DNA from: Gracilaria gracilis
Taxonomy: Eukaryota > Rhodophyta > Florideophyceae > Gracilariales > Gracilariaceae
Direction of reading: 5' to 3'
Length of the DNA stretch: 64,000 nucleotides
NCBI GenBank assembly: GCA_030374805.1
Contig: JARGSG010000202.1
Span: forward strand, 62,001 to 126,000
The position numbers and the translations under genes are program-made. The notes under the pieces were generated by a model. The model was not told where the DNA came from, searched no databases, and saw only the letters and a program-made list of their open reading frames with translations. Positions 1 to 10,678 of this stretch are shown here, piece by piece (position 1 is the stretch's first letter; every line of letters begins with the position of its first letter).

Positions 1-137
1 GCACTTGGGAGAGAGAGAGAGACGTGGAAACATGTACTACTATTCTAACTTTACCCCATATCATAAGTGGGCGGCTGCTGTGCGTGTAACAGCGCGCCGC
101 TTCAACGGCGCTCATTATTCTTGGACCTTCATTTATC

Positions 138-174
<37 letters not shown>
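138..174. repeat. TA dinucleotide microsatellite
   Basis: This is a nearly uninterrupted TATA run with one TACATA interruption at its left end. A simple AT repeat with no coding role visible. Confidence 0.9.
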
Positions 175-1130
175 CCAAGTACTCTCGAGCTTCAAAAAGT
201 TATTTGCACCTTGTTGTTTATCATGTACACGGTACAGTTCTCTCACATTGGAAACGCTTTGTTTGTTGTAACAGTACGCGCAACACCTTCTTCGCCAGTC
301 CGATAAAAGCATGCTATTAAAAACGCTCTCTGCCTTTAACAAAACGTGCGATTAGTCGTTAACGATTCCTTCCGTTTTTATAAAACAAAATGCAAAACAT
401 CAAAGCAAAACTGCACACTTGTGCATCAAAATCCATAAAATAGATCCTGCCGTTAAAACTCTTCAACAGCGCCATACTGCCACTGTAACAGAGATTCTAT
501 CCAACTTGTTTTTCGCTCGTCGTCAAGTCATGACCTTCTTCCCCAGTATCGTCAATATTCCACATGCAATACCACCAATTGCCGTGTCTAGCACATGATC
601 ATCGTTTTCAAAAAAGCTCCATCTTGCTCATGCTGACCATGTACCTCCGCCTCAAGCCTGGCATCCCAATACGTGTCCTTCGACTTTCACGTGCTGCTTG
701 CACTCGAGTCTCTTCGCAACCATGCCACATACCTCTCTTCACCGCCGCGTCTTTCATTCTCTTTCAAATGCTTATACCTCAACCACCCAAACAGTCACTC
801 CCTGTCATGTGACATGTCGTTTCTACCCTTTCTGCTCCACACACCTTGCACCCTGCACCCGTCGTGCCGGCTACCTCATCTCCACCCCAACCTGTTTGTG
901 CTCCCGCGCCCCCGCCGCCGCGGAAACGGAAACCACTCTCTGCCGACAGCTACTTCTTGTCTGCTGGCAACTGCCTACATTACCAACCCTGTGCAAGCCG
1001 GTAGTCAACTCAACATCATGTCACATACAGAGTACAAGCAGCGCCAAACATTCATCACTCCTTCACACATGCGCCCACAAGAAAAAAAAAAAAAAAAAGG
1101 CCTCCATCTCACGAGCACAACAAATATATA

Positions 1131-1141
1131 TACCAAGGGTA
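1131..1141 (+). promoter_or_regulatory. TACCAAGGGTA element (copy 1)
   Basis: Exact 11-mer TACCAAGGGTA, an interrupted palindrome TACC-N3-GGTA. It lies about 160 bp beyond the 3' end of the cytidine deaminase gene and abuts a TA repeat. Function is unknown; the call rests on recurrence of the same word elsewhere in the window. Confidence 0.5.
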
Positions 1142-1303
1142 TATATATATAGTCTCACGAACACAGTTATCTCACTAAACCTCAGCCTGTTCTCAACACC
1201 AATCATTTAATTTAACGGATAAGTTAACAGTTAACTTAACACAAGTACAATCAAGTCACCAGCCAAAGCGTCAAGCCAATCCGCATCCTCCACTCGCCGA
1301 TGA

Positions 1304-1976
<673 letters not shown>

Positions 1977-3199
1977 GAGAGAATCGTTACGTTCTTCCTT
2001 CCCTTCACGCGTTTGTTTGCCTATCTGAAATGGTCGGCACGAAGAAAGTAGATGATGCGAGCAAGATTGTGAGCGATGACGAAACCGTTGATGTTGATGT
2101 AACAGCGTTTGCTCGATGTCGAGGGCCCGAGATGATGATCAGAATGTTGCCATCTGAGATTGTGAACTTCACATTGTGAAGCCGCCCTCAATGATGAGTC
2201 ACTGAAAGTCACTCCTGAATTTTCAAATTTGTACAACGGTACATTCTCGTGTCCTCTATTGGTCATCCGCGCAAGAGCGATTCTTGTTGAGGTGCAGCTT
2301 CGAGCTGCATCTAACTTTACTATCCATACAAAGGTAACATACTGTACGTGTAGATACAGAATCCGTAGTAGATACGCTGGTGAGGTTACGGAGTGTGGAT
2401 TCGAATCCACACGGACGGACTTGCAGGAAAACGAACACCTTCGCCATCATCATCCCTGTTTCAAGCACGACCCATGATGCATCATTCAATCAACTCTCTT
2501 TTACCCATACACCTTTTCTGCGGATTTCACGGGACGATTCTGGAAGGGTTGGAATTGCAAGTACGCAGAGCTATGGTCTTTTTGGCTTCACTGTTCTGCT
2601 CCTTGCATGTTTCTGCTTCTTGAATGCCGCAGCCTGCAAGTGAGAAAGTTAATACCGAACCAAAAATAATGCACAACTGGGCGTCACAACATTCAAATGG
2701 AGCACTGTTGACCTCAAAGAAACTCATGTACATTTGAATTGCAGCCACTGCTTTGAAAGCTTCTAATCACAACATATGCGTAGGAAGATTATGCGAACAT
2801 CATCAGAAAACAAACACACGCGTCGTACATCAGGATCAAAGCACAAGCTTAGACGTTGCGATTCAGCACACAGCAACCCAAACTCTGGAGAGAAAAGTGA
2901 CAGAAGACATCGTACGTTCCACCTCTAATGAGATGGGTCTGGTTCTTACTCCTCGAGGTCGGCGGAGAACAAACCAAACGCGCGGTGCTCTGCACACGCA
3001 GTGGATGATGTACACACTAACGATATCTATACATTCTAACGACAGCCAAACTCTAGCTAGAATGCACACGAAAACATAGTACACAGAAAGCGGCTAGCCC
3101 GCACCAAGTATAGTCACAACACTTAACACAGATATGTCACAATAGAGGCTTCGTGAGCTACACGCTTTTATTCGCATAGAAATACGGAAAGCGATCACT
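1977..3199. other. Intergenic region between CDA and RPL10
   Basis: No recognisable gene. Frames of 70 to 130 codons exist on both strands but look random. The only structured item is a perfect 20-bp palindrome at 2393-2412, about 420 bp upstream of the CDA start. The right end holds the 3' flank of RPL10. Confidence 0.55.
2393..2412. repeat. Perfect 20-bp palindrome
   Basis: The two halves GTGTGGATTC and GAATCCACAC are exact reverse complements with no spacer. It resembles a tRNA T-arm at first sight, but no acceptor stem can be built around it on either strand. Confidence 0.85.
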
Positions 3200-3994
3200 C
3201 TAGAAAGCCTGAATCGGACCCTTATTGGTAGCAACCTTGCAGTAAGATCCGTCCGGAATAATGCGACCTTGTTCCTTGAGTTCCATATACTCCTCCTTAG
3301 AGAACTTGGTGAAACCCCATTTGCTTGAAATGAAAAGTTTCTGCCTTCCAGGGAACTTGTACTTTGCACGACGCAAAGCTTCGAGAGCATGGGCCTTATT
3401 ATTCTCCTTAGTTCTCAATGAGAGAAGGGTCTGGCCAATCTTAACACGAGCCACAGTACCCAAAGGCTTTCCAAAAGCACCACGCATACCAGTCTGCAGT
3501 CGATCAGCGCCAGCACACGAAAGCATCTTGTTGATGCGCAGCACATGGAACGGATGTGCACGAACGCGGAGATGGAAGGCTTCCTTTCCACATGACTTGG
3601 TCATGTACTTGTTGCAGGCGACACGCGCGGCTTCGAGAGCTTCAGAGGAAAGCTGTTCCTTCTCATCGGAGACAAGATGGGCGGCAAAGGGAAACTCGTC
3701 GACGCCAGCCCTCTTGCGTCCCAGGTCGAAGATACGGATCTTCGGGTCTGGGACACCGCGGCAGTACCTCGATTTCGGGTACGGCTTGTTCTTGCAGTAG
3801 CGATAACAGCGCGCCGGACCTAAACAAGATCGCAACGAAAGTGGTATAGACGCGGATCGCAGTCAGTAACTCAAGTTGTGTACGCAAACGCTCGCACAGC
3901 TGTTCGGTGGCGATACGCGCGCCGAACGCATGATATGAGGCGAATCGAAGCATTTTTCCGGGAGGAAGATGGAGCATAACTTACGTCGTCCCAT
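3200..3994 (-). CDS. RPL10: 60S ribosomal protein L10 (uL16), two exons
   Basis: Component of the cytosolic large ribosomal subunit, needed for its final maturation and for joining to the small subunit. Exon 1 is only 10 bases (3994-3985, ATG GGA CGA C). The intron spans 3984-3820 (GTAAGT..TTTAG, with a TACTGAC branch-like site near its 3' end), and exon 2 runs 3819-3200. Splicing gives [23 protein letters not shown], the family's invariant N-terminus, and a total of 209 residues against about 214 in human. The loop region [23 protein letters not shown] and the C-terminal [24 protein letters not shown] are also intact. An intron right after the start region is common in ribosomal protein genes. 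Unspliced reading from the upstream frame gives a wrong N-terminus, so the spliced model is preferred. Confidence 0.97.
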
Positions 3995-5844
3995 GATGGA
4001 AAGCTGGCCGGGTCGAGGAAGAAGAGACTTGACTTCGACAAATGTGAATCGCGCGCGGGGAGCGCGGTGGGACGGTGATGGTTTTGAAGAATTGCGATGG
4101 TCACCGCCGGCGTTCCGCACAACCATGTCGCTGCAGGTGATTGGTAGATTTTGGTATTTTGCTCTTTTCGACCCGAAAAAGATGTAAAGCGCGTGAAAGT
4201 AAGCTTTGGATTGTACACGTAGTGAAAGCCACGTGTTGCCAGAAAGGTGTGCGAACAAGTGAAAACTGTGCCAAGCTTGCAAACGTTGCACAAGTATGAC
4301 AGCGGAACACGTCGCAATGAATACACGACAACACGTGTCGGAAACAATCCTCTGCCGTGGACCGCGTACACGTACCGCCGCGGTACTACCGCGTACGTGT
4401 AGCTGTGAGCTGCCACAAGCGCTGACGTGGCTCAATCAGCGCTGTAATTGCAGCTGACGTTGTTGACTCAATGTTGAGGTGAAACTCGCCGGGGAGATGA
4501 ATCGCCGCTGCTCACTCTTGCACTCTGCTCACCAAGTCAAGAGCTTCGTTGCGCGCACCACAACGGTATATAAGTTACTACGTGCTACGTACCTTCGTTG
4601 CCAGCCCAACTCCCTTCGTGCACGTCAGGGCGAGACAACATAACATTGCAACAAGACGCGCGTTTACAGGTCTTGAGGTGCCGTTACATTCCGTAGTCAT
4701 GGCCAGCGCCAATTGTTTTGCTTCCGCCCCACTCTCCACCTGAGACTTTTCTAGAGTCGCCAGGTGAGGCTAATTGTGCGCAACACTTCTCATCCCGCCC
4801 TTGCCACTTGCTGTCTACGACGTCCCGAAACTGCGTAGACGACCGCTTCACGCGCGCTTGTTTGACTGCTGGATGTGGTTGTAGATATTTGTGTTGTCCC
4901 TTGTTCGAAAGCGGGTGTTTCGCCCTTTGTTGTGGGAACAATCTGCTGTATCAGATGTAATGTACTGAGCCATTACCTCTTGTATCTATGAACAACAGTA
5001 TCGAAAACGAAACGGCCCGACGGGTAGAGGGCACTGTGCGATGCTCATCGGATCTTTCGATTTGGCAGCGATCTACGGGTCGTTTTCAGGCTTGCCCATG
5101 GACATAGCTGCGTTCCCAACTACCACAACGTCGTACGGTAAATTAGGGACTCGCACAGACAACATCTCACATTAGCCCTTACCACGCGTGACAAACTCAT
5201 CATTTCTACCACCTTCAGCACGCGCCCCATTCTCTCCCCTCCCCGCACGGCCACAATTTCCTCAAGCGCCAGCCCCCTGAAGGTGCGCCGCCCCAAAGAC
5301 CGCGGCGGTGTAATCCCATTTAATCCTCATTGTCTGTCAGCACGTCCTTCTGTCGCCACTCACACCTACACGCGCCATCATCTCCCTCTAAAATCGCCGT
5401 GGTAAGTCGGGCAATCACAAATCTAGCGCGCCGTTGCTTCTGGGCATCCCGCCACTCACTGCTCGCGGGGGTGCTGACTGTGCCTAACCACTGTGCAGCA
5501 CCACCCGCGCTGCAAGATCTCGCAAAACGTCAGCTATCAAATTCACCGCGCGGTTTTCTCCATCGCGCATTCGCGAGAGACAGCTGCATCCGCTCCCCAC
5601 CCAGTGGCCAGGCCACCACAGTGTGTTAATTGTTAATAACCTTACTTTAATCTACAAGGGTAGGCCGCACGCTGCTGTATCACTAACCCTCCAAGGCATC
5701 GTACCTACATATGTACCTACTCCTAAAAGTCTTCTCTATCTGCAGACTCTCAAACCGTGTAGGACTGTCGCCGTAGCTCGGCTACCCCTACCGACCGTGT
5801 TAGCCGTGTGTCGTGCGTTGCGAACGTTTCGTACCTAGTCAATA
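3995..5844. promoter_or_regulatory. Divergent upstream region of RPL10 and PPIL2
   Basis: About 1.85 kb lie between two divergent genes, with no supported gene inside. Visible elements are an ACACGTGT core (G-box-like CACGTG) near 4331, a GTACCGC-C-GCGGTAC palindrome at 4372-4386, a TATATAA at about 4565, and a pyrimidine-rich stretch from about 5160 to 5420. Frames of 60 to 190 codons on both strands lack any family signature. Promoter use is inferred from position only. Confidence 0.4.
4372..4386. promoter_or_regulatory. GTACCGC-C-GCGGTAC palindrome upstream of RPL10
   Basis: A 15-bp interrupted palindrome flanked by two direct copies of ACCGCGTAC (near 4361 and 4388), about 380 bp upstream of the RPL10 ATG. 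Its outer parts share the TACC/GGTA halves of the recurring element but with a five-base core. Regulatory role is inferred. Confidence 0.4.
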
Positions 5845-7776
5845 ATGCAGCCAGTTGAGGCAATGGTGTCAAAAAAGGAGCAGCGCGCCGCTCTGCACCT
5901 GTGTTCCATCTCACTCACGCCCCACACAAACCCCGTTGCGTCGCGCGATGGTATGGTATTCGAGTCTAGTGCCATCACCCAACTATGTCGTCGAACAGGG
6001 CTCAACCCCATAACCGGCCGCCCACTCTCTCCGCACCAGCTTATTCCACTCGTCTTCACCGTGGACCATCTCAGCCGCCGTTACTTCTGCCCAGTGCTGC
6101 GACAAATGTTCGACGGCACTGTCAAAGTCGTCTTTATTGCCACTACGGGGCGCGTGTACTCGTATGCCGCAGTGCAAAAGCTTAATTTGCATCCACGCAC
6201 CATGCGTGACCTCATTGATAACACCCCGTTCACCATGGATGATATTATCGTCTTGTACGATCCGGAGCAGCACACATGGGTCCCACACAACTTGGATGTT
6301 CCTCAGCAATCTATGTCACAAGTGACCTGCGCCCCACAGTCGTCGAATACTTCTTTTCCGTCACCGCCACTCGTAACCCGCCACAGCCTGTCACCCGACG
6401 CTTCCAGTGCATCTCTGCCCTCCCTCTCAAATCGAGGTCTTTCACTTCCCTTATCGTTCAAATCTCCTTCGCCTCGCCTCGTCAATTCCGCCAACCAACC
6501 CGTTCCACATCTTCGTGCCAAGTCTCACTTACTGTCATCTGATGCCAACCCTATGGCCATGCGTGTTTCCTTGCCCTCCGCATTACCGAGCTCTCAACAA
6601 CAGAGGCAGTTGCCATCCCACGGACTGCATTCTACTGCCGTTCACCCTGTTCCCAGTCAGGTTTCCCAGACTTATCATCACCAGCTAGAAACTCCAGGTC
6701 AGCGCGACCCATTTGCTTCGAATAGGGGAATGGCCGACATGAACAGAGATGCTGCGCCTTCGTTTCCACACCCGAGCCCATCATTGTGCCCGCAGAGTAG
6801 CCTGAAGCGATTTGCGCGAAGGTCGGCAAATAGATCACCACGTACTAAAAAGCCCCGATTCGGGGCGCAAAGTGCTTCCGCTGCGCCAGTTACAGAGAAG
6901 ACTCTAGATCCGCAGATCTCGATGGCTCGCTTTTATCAGCGGAAAAAGGAGGAAGAGGAGAGGAAGATGGTGTACAAGAAAATCAGAAAGGGCAAGAAAG
7001 GCAAAGGTTACGTTCGTGTTGTGACCAATATCGGTCACCTGAACATTGAACTGCATTGCGACAGAGTGCCAACTACTTGTGATAATTTCCTCACACTGGC
7101 TGAAAGGAAGTACTACGATGGTCTACCTTGGCACCGAGTGGTTCCCGGTTTTATTGCCCAAACAGGTGATCCAACTGGCAAAGGAGACGGCGGAGAGAGT
7201 GCATGGGGAGGCTGCGTTAAAGACGAGATTCGAACTAATTTGAACCACGATGCACCTGGGATTGTGTCTATGGCCAATTCGGGCAGGGATACGAATAGAA
7301 GCCAATGGTTCATCTGCTTCGATTCTGCCTCACATTTGGATGGGACTCATACTGTCTTTGGAAAAGTTGTTGGAGGTCTCTATGTTCTACAAAAGATGGA
7401 GGGTGAGGCAGAAATGGGACATCCACTAACCGTAGAGAGAATAGAAGTATTGGTTAATCCAATTCGCCAGATAAGGGTTCAATTGGAGAAGTTGAAGGCA
7501 CGGCCGCTTGTTAGCCAAGGTCCTACTGAGTCCCCACAACCCCAGCGTTTGCAAGCTAGCACAGTTCCAACAGTTCCACCGTCTCCCATGGAAGAGCATA
7601 ATCCAAAATTGATGGCCTTGCATCCTCAGCTCGGGTTCACCAGTCGAACATTGACGGACAAGCCAAACGTATCCCAATCCCCGAGAGCTTCTCTCAACCT
7701 CCCTTCTGTTCGTAGTTTAATGAATGCAGCTGCTCTTTCTGCTTCCCGGGGAAGCGGTCCCAATCCAAACATATAA
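5845..7776 (+). CDS. PPIL2: U-box cyclophilin, PPIL2/CYP60 type
   Basis: Peptidyl-prolyl isomerase fused to a U-box ubiquitin-ligase module; the family is nuclear and spliceosome-associated. The protein has 643 residues. Residues about 17-150 hold the bipartite U-box region (SISLTPHTNPVASRDGMVF and FCPVLRQMF), followed by the family's TTGRVYSYAAVQKLN segment. Residues about 155-345 are a Ser/Pro-rich linker longer than in animal PPIL2, with a basic run RSPRTKKPRF that may be a nuclear signal. A Lys/Glu-rich helix precedes the cyclophilin domain at about 387-537, which keeps the catalytic pattern HRVVPGFIAQTGDP and NRSQWFICF. The position that is Trp in cyclosporin-binding CypA is His (SHLDGTHTVFGKV). 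The N-terminus starts about 40 residues later than in human PPIL2; an upstream short exon cannot be excluded. The C-terminal 100 residues are low complexity. Confidence 0.92.
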   Translation: MQPVEAMVSKKEQRAALHLCSISLTPHTNPVASRDGMVFESSAITQLCRRTGLNPITGRPLSPHQLIPLVFTVDHLSRRYFCPVLRQMFDGTVKVVFIATTGRVYSYAAVQKLNLHPRTMRDLIDNTPFTMDDIIVLYDPEQHTWVPHNLDVPQQSMSQVTCAPQSSNTSFPSPPLVTRHSLSPDASSASLPSLSNRGLSLPLSFKSPSPRLVNSANQPVPHLRAKSHLLSSDANPMAMRVSLPSALPSSQQQRQLPSHGLHSTAVHPVPSQVSQTYHHQLETPGQRDPFASNRGMADMNRDAAPSFPHPSPSLCPQSSLKRFARRSANRSPRTKKPRFGAQSASAAPVTEKTLDPQISMARFYQRKKEEEERKMVYKKIRKGKKGKGYVRVVTNIGHLNIELHCDRVPTTCDNFLTLAERKYYDGLPWHRVVPGFIAQTGDPTGKGDGGESAWGGCVKDEIRTNLNHDAPGIVSMANSGRDTNRSQWFICFDSASHLDGTHTVFGKVVGGLYVLQKMEGEAEMGHPLTVERIEVLVNPIRQIRVQLEKLKARPLVSQGPTESPQPQRLQASTVPTVPPSPMEEHNPKLMALHPQLGFTSRTLTDKPNVSQSPRASLNLPSVRSLMNAAALSASRGSGPNPNI

Positions 7777-8021
7777 AGAGGTCGAAACTATGTTTTTCTA
7801 AATCTAATTCCGATGTTTCTATAGTTCAGCAGACTCAGAGAGTTGCCCGTGTATATTTCTTTTGGAAGCATTTCCGAAGAGTATCAGAGATGCATTGGCT
7901 GCACTCTATAGCAATCCTCCAAGTGAAGAAGATGAAAAAGTGCGAGAGCAGAATATGAAAAGCGAAAAACAATTGTAACAAAACACAATAGCAAACTGAG
8001 AACCCCTTAAGCGCCCCAATA

Positions 8022-8410
8022 CTCTCTTCGCACAAGGATGTGGTAACTCGGTATGCATAAACCCACTGCCTGTAGTAGTTCTTGTCTACTTACTTAAGAA
8101 ACGTGATAATAGTTGTTGTTCATTGGCAAACCCCGAGCTAGTATGATCAATCAAGTGTTCCGCCCATAATAGAGGGAGGAAAGATGCGATAGCGCTTGAC
8201 AGCGAAAAGGCCCAATGTTTTCTTCTCACAAGGATGTACAGTAGTAGCTCGGTGAACGTAAGACGACTACTATTTGGTATCGGTCGACATAGCAAAAGGA
8301 ATGTGCCGTAAGGGTTTGCGGGCATGAGCATAGCCCGAATTAGTACGAACAGTCATGTACTACGCTCTTGATAAAGGAAGAAAAGAAATAAAACAACGAA
8401 GAGATAGCAT
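8022..8410. repeat. Diverged tandem duplication, unit about 190 bp
   Basis: Two adjacent units share ordered words: CCCAAT..TCTTC.CACAAGGATGT at 8022 and 8211, CTCGGT shortly after, then (C/G)CCCGA..TAGTA.GA and AGAGATAGCA-like or GATGCGATAGC-like ends. Similarity was judged by eye and is patchy. Confidence 0.45.
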
Positions 8411-8877
8411 TTGATACGGTGTATAGACATATGTTGGTTTCCTTCTTGAACAAACCCATGGTGCAACCTATTGTAGGCAATAATTCATAGCAGAACGAAA
8501 CATAAACGTGTTCGGCATTCAGACTTATCCTCTAGGGATGGCCAGCGCAACATTCTCATGCATCGTAGGGTTGTCTTTTTGGGTTCATCGGTGAGTGAGC
8601 GTGACGCTGAATGGGCTCCTTGTTCATGGTAATTCAAATTCTGTCACAACTCTACCCTCTCCACCACCGTAAACTATGGAAATATTCTTTCTATGAGTGA
8701 GTGAGAAGCAACCAACGCTACTCACCACTCCGCGAAGGACAAATCAAAACATGAGCTAGTCGGAGCGCCCTCTACCACCATACACTTCATTCTGCACTTG
8801 TCACGCCAATGCGGACGTGTCCAATGCACACTCCTGATTTTCAGCAGCGGCCGGAGAGTGTGCCCATCTCAGAACAG

Positions 8878-8884
8878 TATAAAA
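8878..8884 (+). promoter_or_regulatory. TATA box without an assigned gene
   Basis: TATAAAA in the context CAGTATAAAAGCC, followed by a pyrimidine-rich stretch and an ATG 211 bp later at 9095. It is a good TATA-box match, but I cannot assign a transcript. Confidence 0.35.
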
Positions 8885-10678
8885 GCCGCTCCCCCCAACA
8901 GCTTTTCCATGTGTTCCGACCTCCATCCTCTTTCACTCAGACGAAAGTTCAAACTCAACAACCTCAGTGATTCTCTGACCACTCTAACATCTGTTTTTCA
9001 CATTGCTCTTCACAGATTAATTGTTCTCCATCTTTCTGACCTGCCCAGCATAACAACCTCGAGCAACTAGCCAACGAGACCTAGGATTCAGCCGATGGAC
9101 TTCTCAGAAGGGATCGCTGTCTTCTTGGTGTCAGTCCCGAACCGCACTCAGCGAGGTAAGGTACCGTAACTGGTATGCTTGCATTGTCGCACTTCGGTGA
9201 GCATCTTCAACATGCCATCCGGAGACCATATAGACCCTTCAGGTGTCTCCCTGTGGTAGACCCTGAGACGGTTCTTCCTTCAATGGTAGGGACGCTACGC
9301 TCGGCACTAACCCGCATTGCCGAACTCTGGGGACCGTCTTTTGATGTGAACCGGGGGCTGCATAGATGGTGCAGGCCTTGGACAAGGCGCGAAGATGGAC
9401 ATCTCCCTGTGGTAAGCCTGTGCAATTGCACTGAGACGTGTGGTAGTCCGTGGGTATTCGTTTGGTGCCTCGAGAGTCGATGGTCGTTCGTTCGGTGGTT
9501 CGAGAGTTGATGGTTGCCGGTGGTGATCGTTTAAGTTCGAGTTCAGTATTGTGTTGGGAATGAATGAGTTTGGCTTATGTTTTCACAGCCACTGTGGATC
9601 AGGTCCGGCTGTTTTGGGCACCTACACGCGGCTTCTCCGGGTTCCAATTCATGCTTGGCTTCTGTGTTACGAGGGTGACCTTTTGCACGTCGACTTGGCC
9701 TTGAAGCGGAGAGATGGGTTGGGGTAACAGTCGGCTATGGTCGTAACGCATTTGGCACCAATACAGCAGTTTGGAAACCGTTTACCGGATTTACCAGACG
9801 AAAAGGCACCGTTCCCAAGTAACATTACAATGGTAACGCTACCCTGTATCAGGATTCGAACAACAAAAGAGGATCTCAGAGAGGGAGTGTTCTGGGAGGG
9901 CAATGATCCTTTTAGGGCCTCCGTCGCTGCACTTGGTGATGCGTGGGTATGCTCCGCTGTCATACTGTCGCCATTGCCGCATGCCCCGCGCTGCCGCTTT
10001 TGAGCGCCCACCTTCCCACCGTAGATGTGTCGCTTACAAAGAGAACTGGGTTTGGGTCTACTTTTCTAATGCGGACATCATCCTTCAGGTTGAAGTATAA
10101 TTTTGTCTGTAGAAAGTTTTCTCAAGAAGGCTGCGTGTAACAAGCTATGCGGAAATTGTCATTACGCGCAGAGAGTCGTCGACCTCTTCGCTTCGACAAT
10201 CAGTATTAACCATTGTGTCGCAAAAAAATTCCCCTTCCTACTGGGGGAAGAAACAATGATCCAGATGGACCCATCAGCCTGTGGTGGATGCTGATTGTGT
10301 TGAACCTTGCAGTGGAGGTGTTCCCGTGGAGCATTTTGAATTGAAACACATGATGCAAAAGTCGCTACAATGATTAGGAATCATGCCAAGCTTAATCGAT
10401 GATCGACGAATTACAAGAAGAAAGGCTCTGTTTTTGGTTGTTGCATCACCACCGTGGCTATGGGTGTGCCAGATAGTGATGCAAGAACAATAGTCTTGCA
10501 TATTTGCGCTGTACTGTAGCAATCCGTCTCTATAGCAAAGAGGCTTTCGTTGTTACAGAAGAAAATTGGACGCTGCGACAACGTCACTTAAACCCTCTCA
10601 CCTGGAGTAAACCCTAAACAGAGAGAAAAATACATTTGGTTTCATTTACTAGTCATTTGTGGAGAGGTGGCGGCTAAC

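Larger units (their letters stand above)
1..1303. other. Intergenic region with TA microsatellite
   Basis: I see no convincing gene here. The stretch holds a short GA run near position 8-22, a TA-rich microsatellite at about 138-174, and a pyrimidine-rich plus strand from about 560 to 1080 that ends in a run of A near 1082-1098. Open frames of 80 to 170 codons in the pyrimidine-rich part have low-complexity translations rich in Ser, Cys, His and Pro and match no family I know. The 11-bp element TACCAAGGGTA lies at 1131-1141, directly against a second TA run. Confidence 0.6.
7777..10678. other. Gene-poor region with diverged duplication and orphan TATA box
   Basis: No full gene is supported. 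The stretch contains a diverged tandem duplication (about 8022-8410), a TATAAAA at 8878-8884, and downstream of it an ATG at 9095 that opens 20 codons followed by GTAAGG at 9156, which looks like a first exon with a donor site. I could not assemble further exons. Two copies of TCTCCCTGTGGTA occur near 9246 and 9403. Near 9470-9510 a short CGAGAGT(C/T)GATGGT repeat is seen. Confidence 0.45.

Noticed and set aside
673-1210. Overlapping plus-strand frames of 159 and 170 codons
   Set aside because: Low-complexity translations from a pyrimidine-rich region, running into poly-A and the TA repeat; no domain features.
2380-2430. tRNA-like T-arm (GGATTCGAATCC)
   Set aside because: The sequence is a perfect palindrome and the 53-61 pair position does not fit. 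No acceptor, D or anticodon arm can be built on either strand.
9175-9510. 111-codon frame containing PVVDPETVLPSMVGTLRSALTRIAEL, considered as a V-ATPase subunit C exon
   Set aside because: Only a faint similarity to one segment. No consistent splice path joins it to the exon-like start at 9095, and the remaining 300 residues of the family are absent downstream.
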